Below are positions 53,561-61,645 of a DNA stretch of 64,000 nt, in pieces. Both the position numbers and the translations under genes were made by a program. Position 1 is the first letter of the stretch. Every line of letters starts with the position of its first letter. A model generated the notes under the pieces. That model ran no database searches. It was not told the origin of the DNA and was given only the letters and a program-made list of their open reading frames with translations. The stretch is taken from positions 362,904 to 426,903 of the forward strand of contig NZ_PZJN01000006.1 of the NCBI RefSeq assembly GCF_003206695.1, in the 5' to 3' direction. This DNA comes from Salinicola halophyticus. GTDB taxonomy: Bacteria; Pseudomonadota; Gammaproteobacteria; Pseudomonadales; Halomonadaceae.

Positions 53561-54019
53561 ATGGAAACGTTGAGTGCGTTGCAGGGGTTGCTGGGCGGGG
53601 TTCTGATCGGACTTTCCGCCACTCTGCTCATGGGGTTGCTGGGACGGATCGCCGGTATCAGCGGGATCCTCTCCGGGGTGGTTTTCGAGCGCGGCGTGGA
53701 TAGGCCCTGGCGCTTCGCGTTTCTGCTAGGCCTCGTCTCCGGACCGGCCTTACTGATCCTGGCTGGTCTGGACTGGGGCAATGTGGCAAGCGATAGCGAG
53801 GCGATGATCGGTGCTCCGAGGAGGGGGCTGACGACGATGTTGATCGCCGGCCTGCTGGTCGGATTGGGCACCGGTCTGGGTAGCGGCTGCACCAGCGGGC
53901 ACGGGGTCTGCGGCTTGGCGCGTCTGTCGCGCCGGTCGATGGCCGCAACGCTCGTCTTCGTGCTGGTTGCCATGCTGACCGTGTTCGTGTCGCGTCACTG
54001 GCTGGGAGGCGCATCATGA
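53561..54019 (+). CDS. YeeE/YedE family membrane protein, first half-protein (PmpA-like)
   Basis: The 152-residue protein has four hydrophobic helices and the family motif GSGCTSGHGVCGLARLSRRS, whose cysteines contact the sulfur substrate in thiosulfate transporter YeeE. Half-length pairs of this kind (PmpA/PmpB) accompany sulfide and persulfide oxidation genes. It overlaps the next gene by ATGA, and the two probably form one transporter. Confidence 0.9.
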   Translation: METLSALQGLLGGVLIGLSATLLMGLLGRIAGISGILSGVVFERGVDRPWRFAFLLGLVSGPALLILAGLDWGNVASDSEAMIGAPRRGLTTMLIAGLLVGLGTGLGSGCTSGHGVCGLARLSRRSMAATLVFVLVAMLTVFVSRHWLGGAS

Positions 54020-54429
54020 AAGCACTGGCAGGCTATCTGGCAGGGCTCACGTTCGGGCTCGGCCTGGCGATCAGCGGCATGACCGATCCGGCGCGGGTCA
54101 TCGGTTTTCTCGATGTCGCCGGCGCCTGGGATCCGACCCTGATCTTCGTGCTGGGCGGAGCGGTCATCACCACGTTCATCGGTTATCGCCTCGTCTGGCG
54201 ACGCCAGATGCCGCTGTTCGAATCCCGGTTCCAGCTGCCCACCCGCCGTAACCTCGATACCCGACTGCTGGGTGGTGCCGCACTTTTCGGTATCGGGTGG
54301 GGGCTTTCAGGGTATTGCCCGGGACCGGCGGTCGCCTCGCTGGCGGGGCTGAGCTGGCCGCTGGCGGCATTCATCATGACCCTGCTGCTGGGTTGGTGGC
54401 TGGCCCGTCGGCTCTCTCCCGCTCACTGA
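54016..54429 (+). CDS. YeeE/YedE family membrane protein, second half-protein (PmpB-like)
   Basis: The 137-residue partner has four helices and a second cysteine motif, GIGWGLSGYCPGPAVASLAG, matching the second half of full-length YeeE/YedE. ATG 54016 overlaps the stop of the first half. Together they likely move a reduced sulfur species (thiosulfate, sulfite or persulfide). This is the last gene of the operon; 76 bp separate it from the response regulator. Confidence 0.9.
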   Translation: MKALAGYLAGLTFGLGLAISGMTDPARVIGFLDVAGAWDPTLIFVLGGAVITTFIGYRLVWRRQMPLFESRFQLPTRRNLDTRLLGGAALFGIGWGLSGYCPGPAVASLAGLSWPLAAFIMTLLLGWWLARRLSPAH

Positions 54430-54505
54430 TCGGCGAGCTCATTCCGACATCATCGCCGTCCGCCAGACTGTGGCATGAATGGATCGGATCGCAAACGGGG
54501 AAAAC

Positions 54506-55201
54506 ATGCGCGTACTACTCATCGAGGACGATGCACCGGTGGCGGCAGGCATCGAAGCGGGACTGGCGCTGAGCGACTTCGTCGTCGATATCGTGACCAC
54601 GGTGGACGGTGCACGCGGGGCGTTGTCCGCGATCGACTACGATGCCGCGGTGCTCGATCGCCGTTTGCCCGACGGCGAGGGTCTGACGCTGTTGCAACAG
54701 TGGCGTCGTGCGGGTATTGCCATGCCAGTACTGATGCTGACGGCGAGAGACGCCGTTGCCAGTCGTGTCGAAGGGCTTCAGGGCGGAGCCGACGATTATC
54801 TGGTCAAACCGTTCGATCTGGATGAGTTGACGGCAAGGCTGCAGGCGCTGTTGCGCCGCAGCGCCGGGCAGGTCGACCGCTCCCTTCGCTACGGGCGCCT
54901 GGCGCTGGACCCCGTCGCTCGCAGCGTAACGTTGGATGGCGCACCGGTGGTGTTGGTGCGTCGCGAGCTGATGCTGCTGGAGGCGCTGATGCGCGCGCGT
55001 GGGCGGATCCTGAGCGCCGACCAGTTGAAGGATCGCCTTTACGGCATCGATGACGAGATCGAGAGCAACGCCCTCAACGTGCATATCTACCAGTTGCGTC
55101 GCAAGCTGGGACGCGAAGTGATCGAGACGGTCCGGGGCGTCGGCTACCGTCTCGGCGCGCTTCCCGCCGACGAGCGACTTCATGGCGATACGCCCTCATG
55201 A
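54506..55201 (+). CDS. dsbR: OmpR-family response regulator, DsbR-like
   Basis: The 231-residue regulator has a receiver domain with Asp8/Asp9, phosphoacceptor Asp51, Thr in MLTARD and Lys in LVKPFD, then an OmpR winged-helix domain with LVRRELMLLEAL and ALNVHIYQLRRKLG. ATG 54506 follows GGGGAAA. It is coupled to the sensor kinase. In Pseudomonas aeruginosa a TCS beside dsbG-dsbE-dsbD2 (DsbRS) drives the Dsb genes in response to copper; the same neighbourhood here supports that assignment. Confidence 0.85.
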   Translation: MRVLLIEDDAPVAAGIEAGLALSDFVVDIVTTVDGARGALSAIDYDAAVLDRRLPDGEGLTLLQQWRRAGIAMPVLMLTARDAVASRVEGLQGGADDYLVKPFDLDELTARLQALLRRSAGQVDRSLRYGRLALDPVARSVTLDGAPVVLVRRELMLLEALMRARGRILSADQLKDRLYGIDDEIESNALNVHIYQLRRKLGREVIETVRGVGYRLGALPADERLHGDTPS

Positions 55202-56502
55202 GCCTGCGGCTGCGTCTCGTCGCCACGCTCGGGATCACGCTGATGCTGCTGTGGGGGCTGACGGCGGCGTGGTCGATGCGCGATCTCTCGACCCAGCTCG
55301 AGCGTTCGCTGGATCAGCGTCTGGCTCAGTCGGCGCGAATGGTGGCCGGCCTGCTCGATCGCGTGCCGGCGGCGGCCTGGGATGGAGAAGTGGGCGAGAC
55401 GTCGACCATCCCTGCGCTCGAGGGCGTCGCCTGCCGCGTGTCGTCGCTGCGCGGGCAGGTGGTGGCGGGTACGCACCCTGAAATGAACGATGTTCTCGCA
55501 GTCGATGACGAAGGCTACAGCTACCGCGATCACAACGGCCAGCGCTGGCGCGTCTATACCCTGGTCGACGACGACAAGCGCATCACCGTGGCGGATCGCC
55601 TGCGGGAGCGGGAGTCGTTGCTGGCCCAAGTACGCCGTGCGGCGTTCTATCCCTTTCTACTCGCTTCGATCGGCAGCCTGATCGCGCTTTGGTGGGGCGT
55701 GACCCGGGGTCTGTCGCCACTTTCGAGGCTGCAGCGGCGCCTGATGTCACGCGATCACGACGATCTCTCGGCACTGCCGATCCGCGGTTTGCCGGGGGAA
55801 ATTCGTCCGCTGATCGATGGATTCAACACCCTGCTTGCGCGCACCCGGCGCATGCTGGAGTTGGAGCAGCGCTTTACCGACGATGCCGCGCATGAGCTGC
55901 GCACGCCGCTGACCGCGATTCGGACCCATCTTCAGATCGCGCGACGCGTCGACGGCGATCCCCACCAACAGGCGATGCAGCAGGCGGAGGCGGGCGTGGC
56001 GCGGCTGACGAAGACGCTCGACCAGTTGCTGTTGTTGGCACGCATGGAAAGCGAGGAGGTCGCGCAGGGGAGTGTCGACCCCACGCGGCTGGGAGAGGCC
56101 CTGGAGGCCGCGATGGTGGAGACCGGCAGTCGTGAACGGTGCCACTGGCGCGCATCAGTCGACCGACTTCATGTCGCGCTATCCGGGGAGTTGCTGGTGA
56201 TTGCGCTGCGCAATCTGCTCGAGAATGCCATGCGGCACGGTTTGCCTGACACCCCGATCGAGATTGAAGCGCAGCGGATGAACGGCTTGGCCGTGATCGA
56301 CATCGTCAGCCAGGGCGAGACCATCCCGCCCGAGCAGATCGCCCGCCTGACGGAGCGTTTTCATCGCGGCAATCATCCGCAGGGCAGCGGCCTGGGGTTA
56401 TCCATCGTCGAGTCGATCGCCACCCGGGCCGGCGGCAGCCTGCGGCTCGCCTCCGGCGACGGTATCGGGCTGCGAGTCACCCTCTCGCTGCCCCTGGCCT
56501 GA
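55198..56502 (+). CDS. dsbS: Sensor histidine kinase, DsbS/QseC-like
   Basis: The 434-residue kinase has two transmembrane helices (about 7-27 and 150-168) around a periplasmic domain. A lone periplasmic Cys is at residue 79 (LEGVACRV). The cytoplasmic part has the phosphorylated His232 in DAAHELRTPL, the N box LLENAMRHG and GSGLGLSIV. The family is QseC/PmrB-like. Copper sensing by a periplasmic Cys, as I recall for P. aeruginosa DsbS, would fit Cys79. It overlaps the regulator gene by ATGA. Confidence 0.85.
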   Translation: MSLRLRLVATLGITLMLLWGLTAAWSMRDLSTQLERSLDQRLAQSARMVAGLLDRVPAAAWDGEVGETSTIPALEGVACRVSSLRGQVVAGTHPEMNDVLAVDDEGYSYRDHNGQRWRVYTLVDDDKRITVADRLRERESLLAQVRRAAFYPFLLASIGSLIALWWGVTRGLSPLSRLQRRLMSRDHDDLSALPIRGLPGEIRPLIDGFNTLLARTRRMLELEQRFTDDAAHELRTPLTAIRTHLQIARRVDGDPHQQAMQQAEAGVARLTKTLDQLLLLARMESEEVAQGSVDPTRLGEALEAAMVETGSRERCHWRASVDRLHVALSGELLVIALRNLLENAMRHGLPDTPIEIEAQRMNGLAVIDIVSQGETIPPEQIARLTERFHRGNHPQGSGLGLSIVESIATRAGGSLRLASGDGIGLRVTLSLPLA

Positions 56503-56509
56503 TTCGCCC

Positions 56510-56551
56510 GGGCGGATGAGTAAGGACGGGTGAGCAGGAGGTGGATAAGCA
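56510..56551. repeat. Degenerate 14-bp array after the sensor kinase
   Basis: Three loose 14-mers (56510-56523, 56524-56537, 56538-56551) share G-rich starts and GRTGAG/GATAAG cores. They fill most of the gap to the convergent dsbG stop. The copies are diverged, so the call is less secure than at 46642 or 47893. Confidence 0.5.
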
Positions 56552-56568
56552 GGGGGGGACAGGAAAGC

Positions 56569-57351
56569 TCAGGGCGAGTCGCTACCCATGATGGTGTTCA
56601 GCTTGTTTGGCGAGGGAGCGCCCATGACCTTGTGCACCTCGCCATCGTCGTCCTGATAGAAAATCACCGGTGTGGCATAGAGCTGGGCGTCGCGCATCAC
56701 TTGCGTATTGTCGGCGACCCTCTGCTCGCTCTGATCGGTTCCCTCGCTGTCCGGCATGGCGCCGGTGCGATAGTGTTCGGCGATCGCGGCGCTGGGATCG
56801 TCTGCAGCTAGAATCGCGGCGGCTTTCTCGGGGCTGTCCGCTTTCAGAATCCCCACCATCAGGTGACGAATTTGGACATCACCGTTTTCGACCCAAGGCT
56901 GAGCGTCCTGCCAGAACTTGCGGCAGTAGGGGCAATTGGGATCGCTGAAGGTGTAGACCACTCGCGATGCATCGGTATCGCCCTCGCGAACCCAATGGTG
57001 GTCCGCCATTGCCTTCCATAGCTCGGCATTCTTGGGCCCATCGACGAGCTGTTCCAGCGGCTCGGCGGAGACGTCCCGGCCCTGGGCGTCGATCAGCGTG
57101 CCGACGACGGCATGCTCGCCATCCGGCGTCAGATAGGCGGCCACACTCTGTCCTCGAATGCTGGCGCCGTAGCCCCTGAGTCCGCCGGGAGCATCGAATT
57201 CACCGTGAATGGTGAGGCCCTGCTGCTCGAGTGTCTGAATCGGCGCCGGCCAGTCGTCGGCGGCGGCGGGCAGGCTTGCCGCCAGGGCAATACCGGCGGC
57301 CAAGGGCAGCGCGAGCCGTAGTGGCATTATTCGGGGGGCGTGATTTTGCAT
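56569..57351 (-). CDS. dsbG: Periplasmic thiol:disulfide interchange protein DsbG
   Basis: The 260-residue periplasmic protein has a Sec signal ending near PAAA, an N-terminal dimerisation domain and a thioredoxin domain with the CPYC active site in FSDPNCPYCRKFW. A cis-Pro loop (YATPVIFY) lies near the C-terminus. DsbG-type proteins keep single cysteines reduced in the periplasm, using electrons from DsbD. It is the last gene of the dsbD-tlpA-dsbG operon, 25 bp after the TlpA-like gene. GGAG precedes ATG 57351. Confidence 0.9.
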   Translation of the reverse strand: MQNHAPRIMPLRLALPLAAGIALAASLPAAADDWPAPIQTLEQQGLTIHGEFDAPGGLRGYGASIRGQSVAAYLTPDGEHAVVGTLIDAQGRDVSAEPLEQLVDGPKNAELWKAMADHHWVREGDTDASRVVYTFSDPNCPYCRKFWQDAQPWVENGDVQIRHLMVGILKADSPEKAAAILAADDPSAAIAEHYRTGAMPDSEGTDQSEQRVADNTQVMRDAQLYATPVIFYQDDDGEVHKVMGAPSPNKLNTIMGSDSP

Positions 57352-57376
57352 CGGTGTCGTCTCCGGTTGTTAATGT

Positions 57377-58210
57377 CTAGCGGGAAGGTCGAGTGAAGCG
57401 CTCGAGACTGCGATCGAGCGTGGCACGGGAAAGCTCACCGAAGTGGGTATCGACGAGCTGACCGTCGGCGTCGTAGTAGAGGGTGGTCGGCATGGCCATC
57501 GCCCCCACTTCCCGACCGAAGGTCATGTCCGGATCGCGATAGAGATGATCGAGCGAGAGGGACTCCCGTTGCAGAAACGTCTCGATGGCGTCGACGCTCT
57601 CGCCCTGATTGACGAACACGAACGACACGTCGTCCCGTGCCTGCTGGGCCTGTTCCAGTATCGGCATCTCGCGACGACAGGGCGGACACCAGCTTGCCCA
57701 GAGATTGACCACCATGGGCCGATCGGCTTCCTGCAGCACGGTGAGCAGGGCCACCGACGAGCCATCGAGATCTGCCAGCGGGATCGAAGGCAGGCTCGCC
57801 CCGCGGGGCGCCATCAGCGTCAGGGCGCCAGCAGTCATCGACCACGCCAAAGCACCCGAGAGAACCGCTGCACCCAACGGGCGGCGCATGGCCGGCTGCC
57901 GCCAGAAACGCCAGGCCAGATAGGCGAAAGCGATCGCCAGCCCGGCCAGCGGCTCGAACCCGCGATCCCGGATGTCTAGCCAGGACCAGAACGTGTCGTA
58001 GCTCTGCCAGTAGCGGGCCACGAACACGATGCGTGCGCCGATGACGCCGATCAGCAACGCATTGAACAGAACATCGCCGACGCTGACCTGTCGACGACGG
58101 CCTATCCAGGCACCCACGATCAGGGCGACGACCATGGCCAGGGCCAGCAGAAGCTGACCCAGACTCACGCCCAGCGGTCCCAGGGCGATACTGCGATCGA
58201 GCGGATTCAT
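57377..58210 (-). CDS. Membrane-anchored TlpA-like thioredoxin with Lgt-like N-terminal region
   Basis: The 277-residue protein has about four N-terminal transmembrane segments (residues 1-135), then a periplasmic thioredoxin domain with WCPPC in NLWASWCPPCRREMP and the cis-Pro stretch AMPTTLYY. The membrane part resembles the first half of prolipoprotein diacylglyceryl transferase (GPLGVSLGQ, LIGVIGARIVFV) but lacks its catalytic histidine region. It matches the gene between dsbG and dsbD2 in P. aeruginosa. It starts 2 bp after dsbD stops. Confidence 0.85.
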   Translation of the reverse strand: MNPLDRSIALGPLGVSLGQLLLALAMVVALIVGAWIGRRRQVSVGDVLFNALLIGVIGARIVFVARYWQSYDTFWSWLDIRDRGFEPLAGLAIAFAYLAWRFWRQPAMRRPLGAAVLSGALAWSMTAGALTLMAPRGASLPSIPLADLDGSSVALLTVLQEADRPMVVNLWASWCPPCRREMPILEQAQQARDDVSFVFVNQGESVDAIETFLQRESLSLDHLYRDPDMTFGREVGAMAMPTTLYYDADGQLVDTHFGELSRATLDRSLERFTRPSR

Positions 58211-58212
58211 GG

Positions 58213-60129
58213 TCAGCCCTCCGTGGACTCGTTGGCGCGCTGTCTGGCCTGCGTATAGCGGTCGAGAAAGGCTTCGGCATCCAGTTCACCGATGATGCGG
58301 GCGCTGCGCTGCTCCCGACCGTCAGGGCCGAACCACATCAGGGTCGGCGGACCGACGATGCCGAAGTGCTGCATGATCGCCTGACCCTCGTTGTCGTAAT
58401 CCGTGACGTCGATACTCAGTCGCTGCACGTCCTGGAGCGCCTCCTTGACGGTCGGGTCGCTGAACACTTCCTGTTCGATGACTTCGCAGGAGACACACCA
58501 GTCGGCGGTGAATTCGACCAGTGTCATCTGGCCGCTGTTGGCGGTTGCCTGGACGCGGCGTTCGAGCGTGGCCAGATCCTTCACGTCTTCGAACGCGATA
58601 GGCCCGGACTCGCTGGCGTCTTTGGAGGCCGTTGCCACACCGCTCGGGACGTAGACCGACAGTGGCCGCCACGGATCCTTGGCGCCACCGGCGGCACCGA
58701 TCAGGATCAACGCGCTCCACAGACCGATGATGGCGGCACTGGCGATGGCGAACTGGGGCAGAATGCCACCCGTGCCGTTGCCCCGCGCCATGGCGACGAG
58801 AGAGATCGCTACCCCCAGGCCCAGTGCGCCCCACAGGCCAAGAACGAGGGCATCCGAGAGGATTCGGGCGACGAACCAGATCGCCATGCCCAGCAGCACG
58901 AAGCCGAATAGCGCCTTGACGCGGGTCATCCACGCGCCAGGCCTGGGCAGCAACTGGTTGCCGAGCGTGCCGATCAGCACCAGCGGGGCGCCCATGCCGA
59001 GACCCAGCGCGAGCAGTGCCGCACCGCCCAACCACGGATTGCCGGTTTCAGCGATGAAGAGTAGAGCGCCGGCGAGTGGGGCGGTCATGCAGGGGCCGAC
59101 CAGCAGGGCGGAGAGCACCCCCATGACGGCGACGCCCTTGAATCGGCCGCCGCGCTGTCTCGACAGTCCCGAATCCAGGCGTTGACGCAGCGCTCGCGGC
59201 AGTTCGAGCTCGAAGGCACCGAACATGGCGAGCGCCAGTACCACGAACAGCACCGAGAAAATGCCGATGAACCAGACATTCTGGAACAGCATCTGCAGAT
59301 TGGCGCCGGCCGTGGCCGCGGCCACGCCCAGTATCGCGTAGGTCGCGGCCATGGGGAGAACGTAGGCGAGCGAGAGCACGAAGCCGGCGGCACGCGGATT
59401 CTCCCCGCTGCGACGTTGGCCGACGATCAGGCTGGAAAGAATGGGGATCATCGGCAGCACGCAAGGCGTGAACGTCAACAGCAGCCCCATGCCGAAGAAC
59501 GCTGCCAGCGTCCACAGCCAGTCGCCACCGGCGAGCTGCGCCGCCAGCTGCTGATCTTCCGCCATCGCCGCGTCTGTCCGGGGCTTAGGCTGAGTGGTGG
59601 AGCCTGGCGCGATAGATGGTGATGTCGCGGATGACGCATTAGGCGCATCGGCCGAGGCATCCGTTCCCAGCGCGTTCGCGTCGGTGGTGCTGCTCCCCGA
59701 GGCATCTGCGATGGACTCCAGATCGAAGGTTCGCTGCTGGGGGGGATAGCAGAGGCCGGCATCGGCGCAACCCTGCCAACGCAGGGTAAGGGTATCGGCT
59801 TCCCCGGGCTGCGCGGTCATGCTCAACGCATGACGGTAGATTTCGGAGCGACCGAAGTACTCGTCCTCGATGGTCTTCCCCTCGGGGATATCGAGCGACA
59901 GTTCGCGCTCATCGGCTTGAGCAGAGAAGCTGTGGCGATAGAGGTAGTAACCGGGCTCGATCTGCCAGTCGATTTCCACCTCGTCGCCGTCTTGTATCAG
60001 CGTCGGTTCGAAGGCCTGATCCGGCGGCAGGAAGTCGCTCTGTTGCCCGAACGGATCCTGCGCCATGGACAGCGTGGCGACACCGAGCAATGCCAGCATC
60101 ATGATCCACCGGAATCGCCTTGACCGCAT
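58213..60129 (-). CDS. dsbD: Thiol:disulfide interchange protein DsbD
   Basis: DsbD carries electrons from cytoplasmic thioredoxin to periplasmic DsbG/TlpA. The roughly 638-residue product has a signal ending SMA, an N-terminal DsbD-alpha domain with the Cys pair in WQGCADAGLCYPP, an eight-helix core with Cys in FTPCVLPMIPILSSL and VGPCMTAPLAGA, and a C-terminal thioredoxin with DWCVSC. All six redox cysteines are present. A linker rich in Ala/Ser/Asp lies after the alpha domain. ATG 60129 has GAGGGGGAA upstream. Confidence 0.95.
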   Translation of the reverse strand: MRSRRFRWIMMLALLGVATLSMAQDPFGQQSDFLPPDQAFEPTLIQDGDEVEIDWQIEPGYYLYRHSFSAQADERELSLDIPEGKTIEDEYFGRSEIYRHALSMTAQPGEADTLTLRWQGCADAGLCYPPQQRTFDLESIADASGSSTTDANALGTDASADAPNASSATSPSIAPGSTTQPKPRTDAAMAEDQQLAAQLAGGDWLWTLAAFFGMGLLLTFTPCVLPMIPILSSLIVGQRRSGENPRAAGFVLSLAYVLPMAATYAILGVAAATAGANLQMLFQNVWFIGIFSVLFVVLALAMFGAFELELPRALRQRLDSGLSRQRGGRFKGVAVMGVLSALLVGPCMTAPLAGALLFIAETGNPWLGGAALLALGLGMGAPLVLIGTLGNQLLPRPGAWMTRVKALFGFVLLGMAIWFVARILSDALVLGLWGALGLGVAISLVAMARGNGTGGILPQFAIASAAIIGLWSALILIGAAGGAKDPWRPLSVYVPSGVATASKDASESGPIAFEDVKDLATLERRVQATANSGQMTLVEFTADWCVSCEVIEQEVFSDPTVKEALQDVQRLSIDVTDYDNEGQAIMQHFGIVGPPTLMWFGPDGREQRSARIIGELDAEAFLDRYTQARQRANESTEG

Positions 60130-60240
60130 TGACTTCCCCCTCGCTCCTGCCCGCATCGGTTGCGCTCCTGATTCGATGGCGACAGATTGGCCCATGGGGA
60201 TGAGCTGAAAATGAACCCTTGCTATCGCTGCCGGTAGCGT

Positions 60241-60259
60241 ATATTCATTTATTGAATAT
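60241..60259. promoter_or_regulatory. ArsR-type inverted repeat upstream of the DsrE-like gene
   Basis: ATATTCA, a 5-nt spacer and TGAATAT form a perfect inverted repeat 36 bp before ATG 60296, in an AT-rich segment between divergent dsbD and the DsrE-like gene. It has the shape of sites bound by ArsR-family repressors, including the persulfide sensors SqrR/BigR (ATTC...GAAT half-sites). Confidence 0.6.
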
Positions 60260-60295
60260 CGTTATTCTTTTTATGAGATCTAAGCGGAGGTCAAA

Positions 60296-60832
60296 ATGGA
60301 CAATTACCCCTCATCGCAGTGGTTCGACTCTTTGGGGCTGATTCGAGGCAAACCCGGTAATGCCGAACTGGCGATCCCCGGTTCACCGCTGCCCGTGGGG
60401 CAGGCGGTCGATCAGTGGCTTCCCGCGCCCGGCGAGACCTGTCATGGGCTCTTTCAGATTTCCAGTGCGGCCGATGCGACGGATCGAGTGCATGGCGGTG
60501 TCATGCGGCTGGTACGAACGCTCAATCTGATGGCTCAGGCCGAGGTGGCATGCCGGGCCGTGGTCGTCGTTGCCGGGCCGGCGACGCCATGCGTGTTGAA
60601 ATCTGCAGCCTATCGCGAGCGGATTGCCGAGCCGTCGCTCGAGGAAAACCCCAACGCGCCCTGGTGGAGCGCTCTGCGCCAGCAAGGTGTACCGGTGCTG
60701 GTCTGCCTGCAGGCGCTGGCCGCTCAAGGGCTATCGCTCGAGGAGGTCGAAGCCGGTATCGAGCCCGTTCAGTCAGGCTTGAGCGCAGCGTTGGCACTAG
60801 GACGGCATGGGTTCGTCACGCTGTCTCTCTGA
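60296..60832 (+). CDS. DsrE-like family protein
   Basis: The 178-residue protein has a C-terminal DsrE/F-type domain: RVHGGVMRLVRTLNLMAQAEV, a strand CRAVVVVAGPA, NAPWWSALRQQGVPVLVCLQALAAQG with a conserved-position Cys, and a final ALALGRHGFVTL. DsrE-family proteins carry sulfur or sense sulfane sulfur. The first 45 residues have no recognised domain. GGAGG lies five bases before the ATG. The upstream ArsR-type repeat and the nearby SQR and Dsb operons suggest a sulfur or thiol role. Confidence 0.75.
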   Translation: MDNYPSSQWFDSLGLIRGKPGNAELAIPGSPLPVGQAVDQWLPAPGETCHGLFQISSAADATDRVHGGVMRLVRTLNLMAQAEVACRAVVVVAGPATPCVLKSAAYRERIAEPSLEENPNAPWWSALRQQGVPVLVCLQALAAQGLSLEEVEAGIEPVQSGLSAALALGRHGFVTLSL

Positions 60833-60949
60833 TTCCGGCCCGGCGAAGATATCTCACTGGCGCTGGATCCTGCTGCCAGCGAAATGGTCGAGGGCGACCT
60901 CTACGCTACTACCGCTACTGCCGGAGCGGACGAGCGTGCCTGAGCCGCT

Positions 60950-61019
60950 GGTCTGATGCCGTCGATCTGGCGCCGCCGGTCTGATTCCTCAGGTCTGACG
61001 CTGCCGGTCCATGTCAGTG
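60950..61019. repeat. 14-bp tandem array, 5 copies, at the crcB 3' end
   Basis: Five 14-mers from 60950 begin GGTCTGA or close variants (GATCTGG, GGTCCAT). The array overlaps the last codons and stop of crcB (minus strand). Copies one, three and four share seven leading bases; the rest of each unit is more diverged. Confidence 0.65.
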
Positions 61020-61391
61020 CCTCAGCCAGCCGTAGCAGGCGATGCCGAGCATGGTCATCGCGAACGAGCCGATGACGTGTACCAGGGTGCCGGTCAGCGC
61101 CCAGGCCCAACGACCGTTCTGGATGGCGCCGACCATTTCGGCCGAAAAGGTGGAGAAGGTCGTCAAAGCGCCCAACAGGCCGGTGATCGCGAATAGCTTC
61201 CACTCCACGCTGAGCGAGGAATCCTGAAAGAAGCTGAGCGCGACGCCGATCAGCCAGGCGCCAGCCAGATTGGCGATCAGCGTGCCGGGGGGGATGTGCA
61301 GGAAGTAGCCGTTGTACTGGGCACCAAGCCACCAGCGAAGATTGGCACCGATCGCGGCGCCGGCGCTGATGGCCAGAATGGGGATCCACAT
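61014..61391 (-). CDS. crcB: Fluoride channel CrcB (Fluc)
   Basis: The 125-residue, four-helix membrane protein exports fluoride as a dimer. It shows GAAIGANLRWWLG, PGTLIANLAGAWLIG with the conserved Asn, and TGLLGALTTFSTFSAE with the phenylalanine/threonine track. ATG 61391 gives the usual length; the longer frame to 61559 is not family-like. I looked for a fluoride riboswitch upstream and did not recognise one. Confidence 0.93.
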   Translation of the reverse strand: MWIPILAISAGAAIGANLRWWLGAQYNGYFLHIPPGTLIANLAGAWLIGVALSFFQDSSLSVEWKLFAITGLLGALTTFSTFSAEMVGAIQNGRWAWALTGTLVHVIGSFAMTMLGIACYGWLRH

Positions 61392-61645
61392 GCTGTTGAA
61401 TTCCTCGTCAGAAGCTCGTTGGCAGAGCGGTGTCCCGGGGCGAGGAGTGCTATCGATGTTCACGCCTGCACAGGACACACCTCGGGTGTGTTGGCAGGCA
61501 TCATCAGCGCGAGGCGGTTTGCCGGGGCTCTGGGCGCGCCGCGGCGGGAGGAATGCCATCTCCCGCTGCTACTTTAGTCAGACCTCGGTCTCCCGGCAAG
61601 AGTGATCGTCCCGCGGTGGCTTTCCGGAGGAGCGGCCAGTGCTGC

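Noticed and set aside
61392-61500. Fluoride riboswitch upstream of crcB
   Set aside because: I could not identify the conserved fluoride aptamer core in the minus-strand leader.
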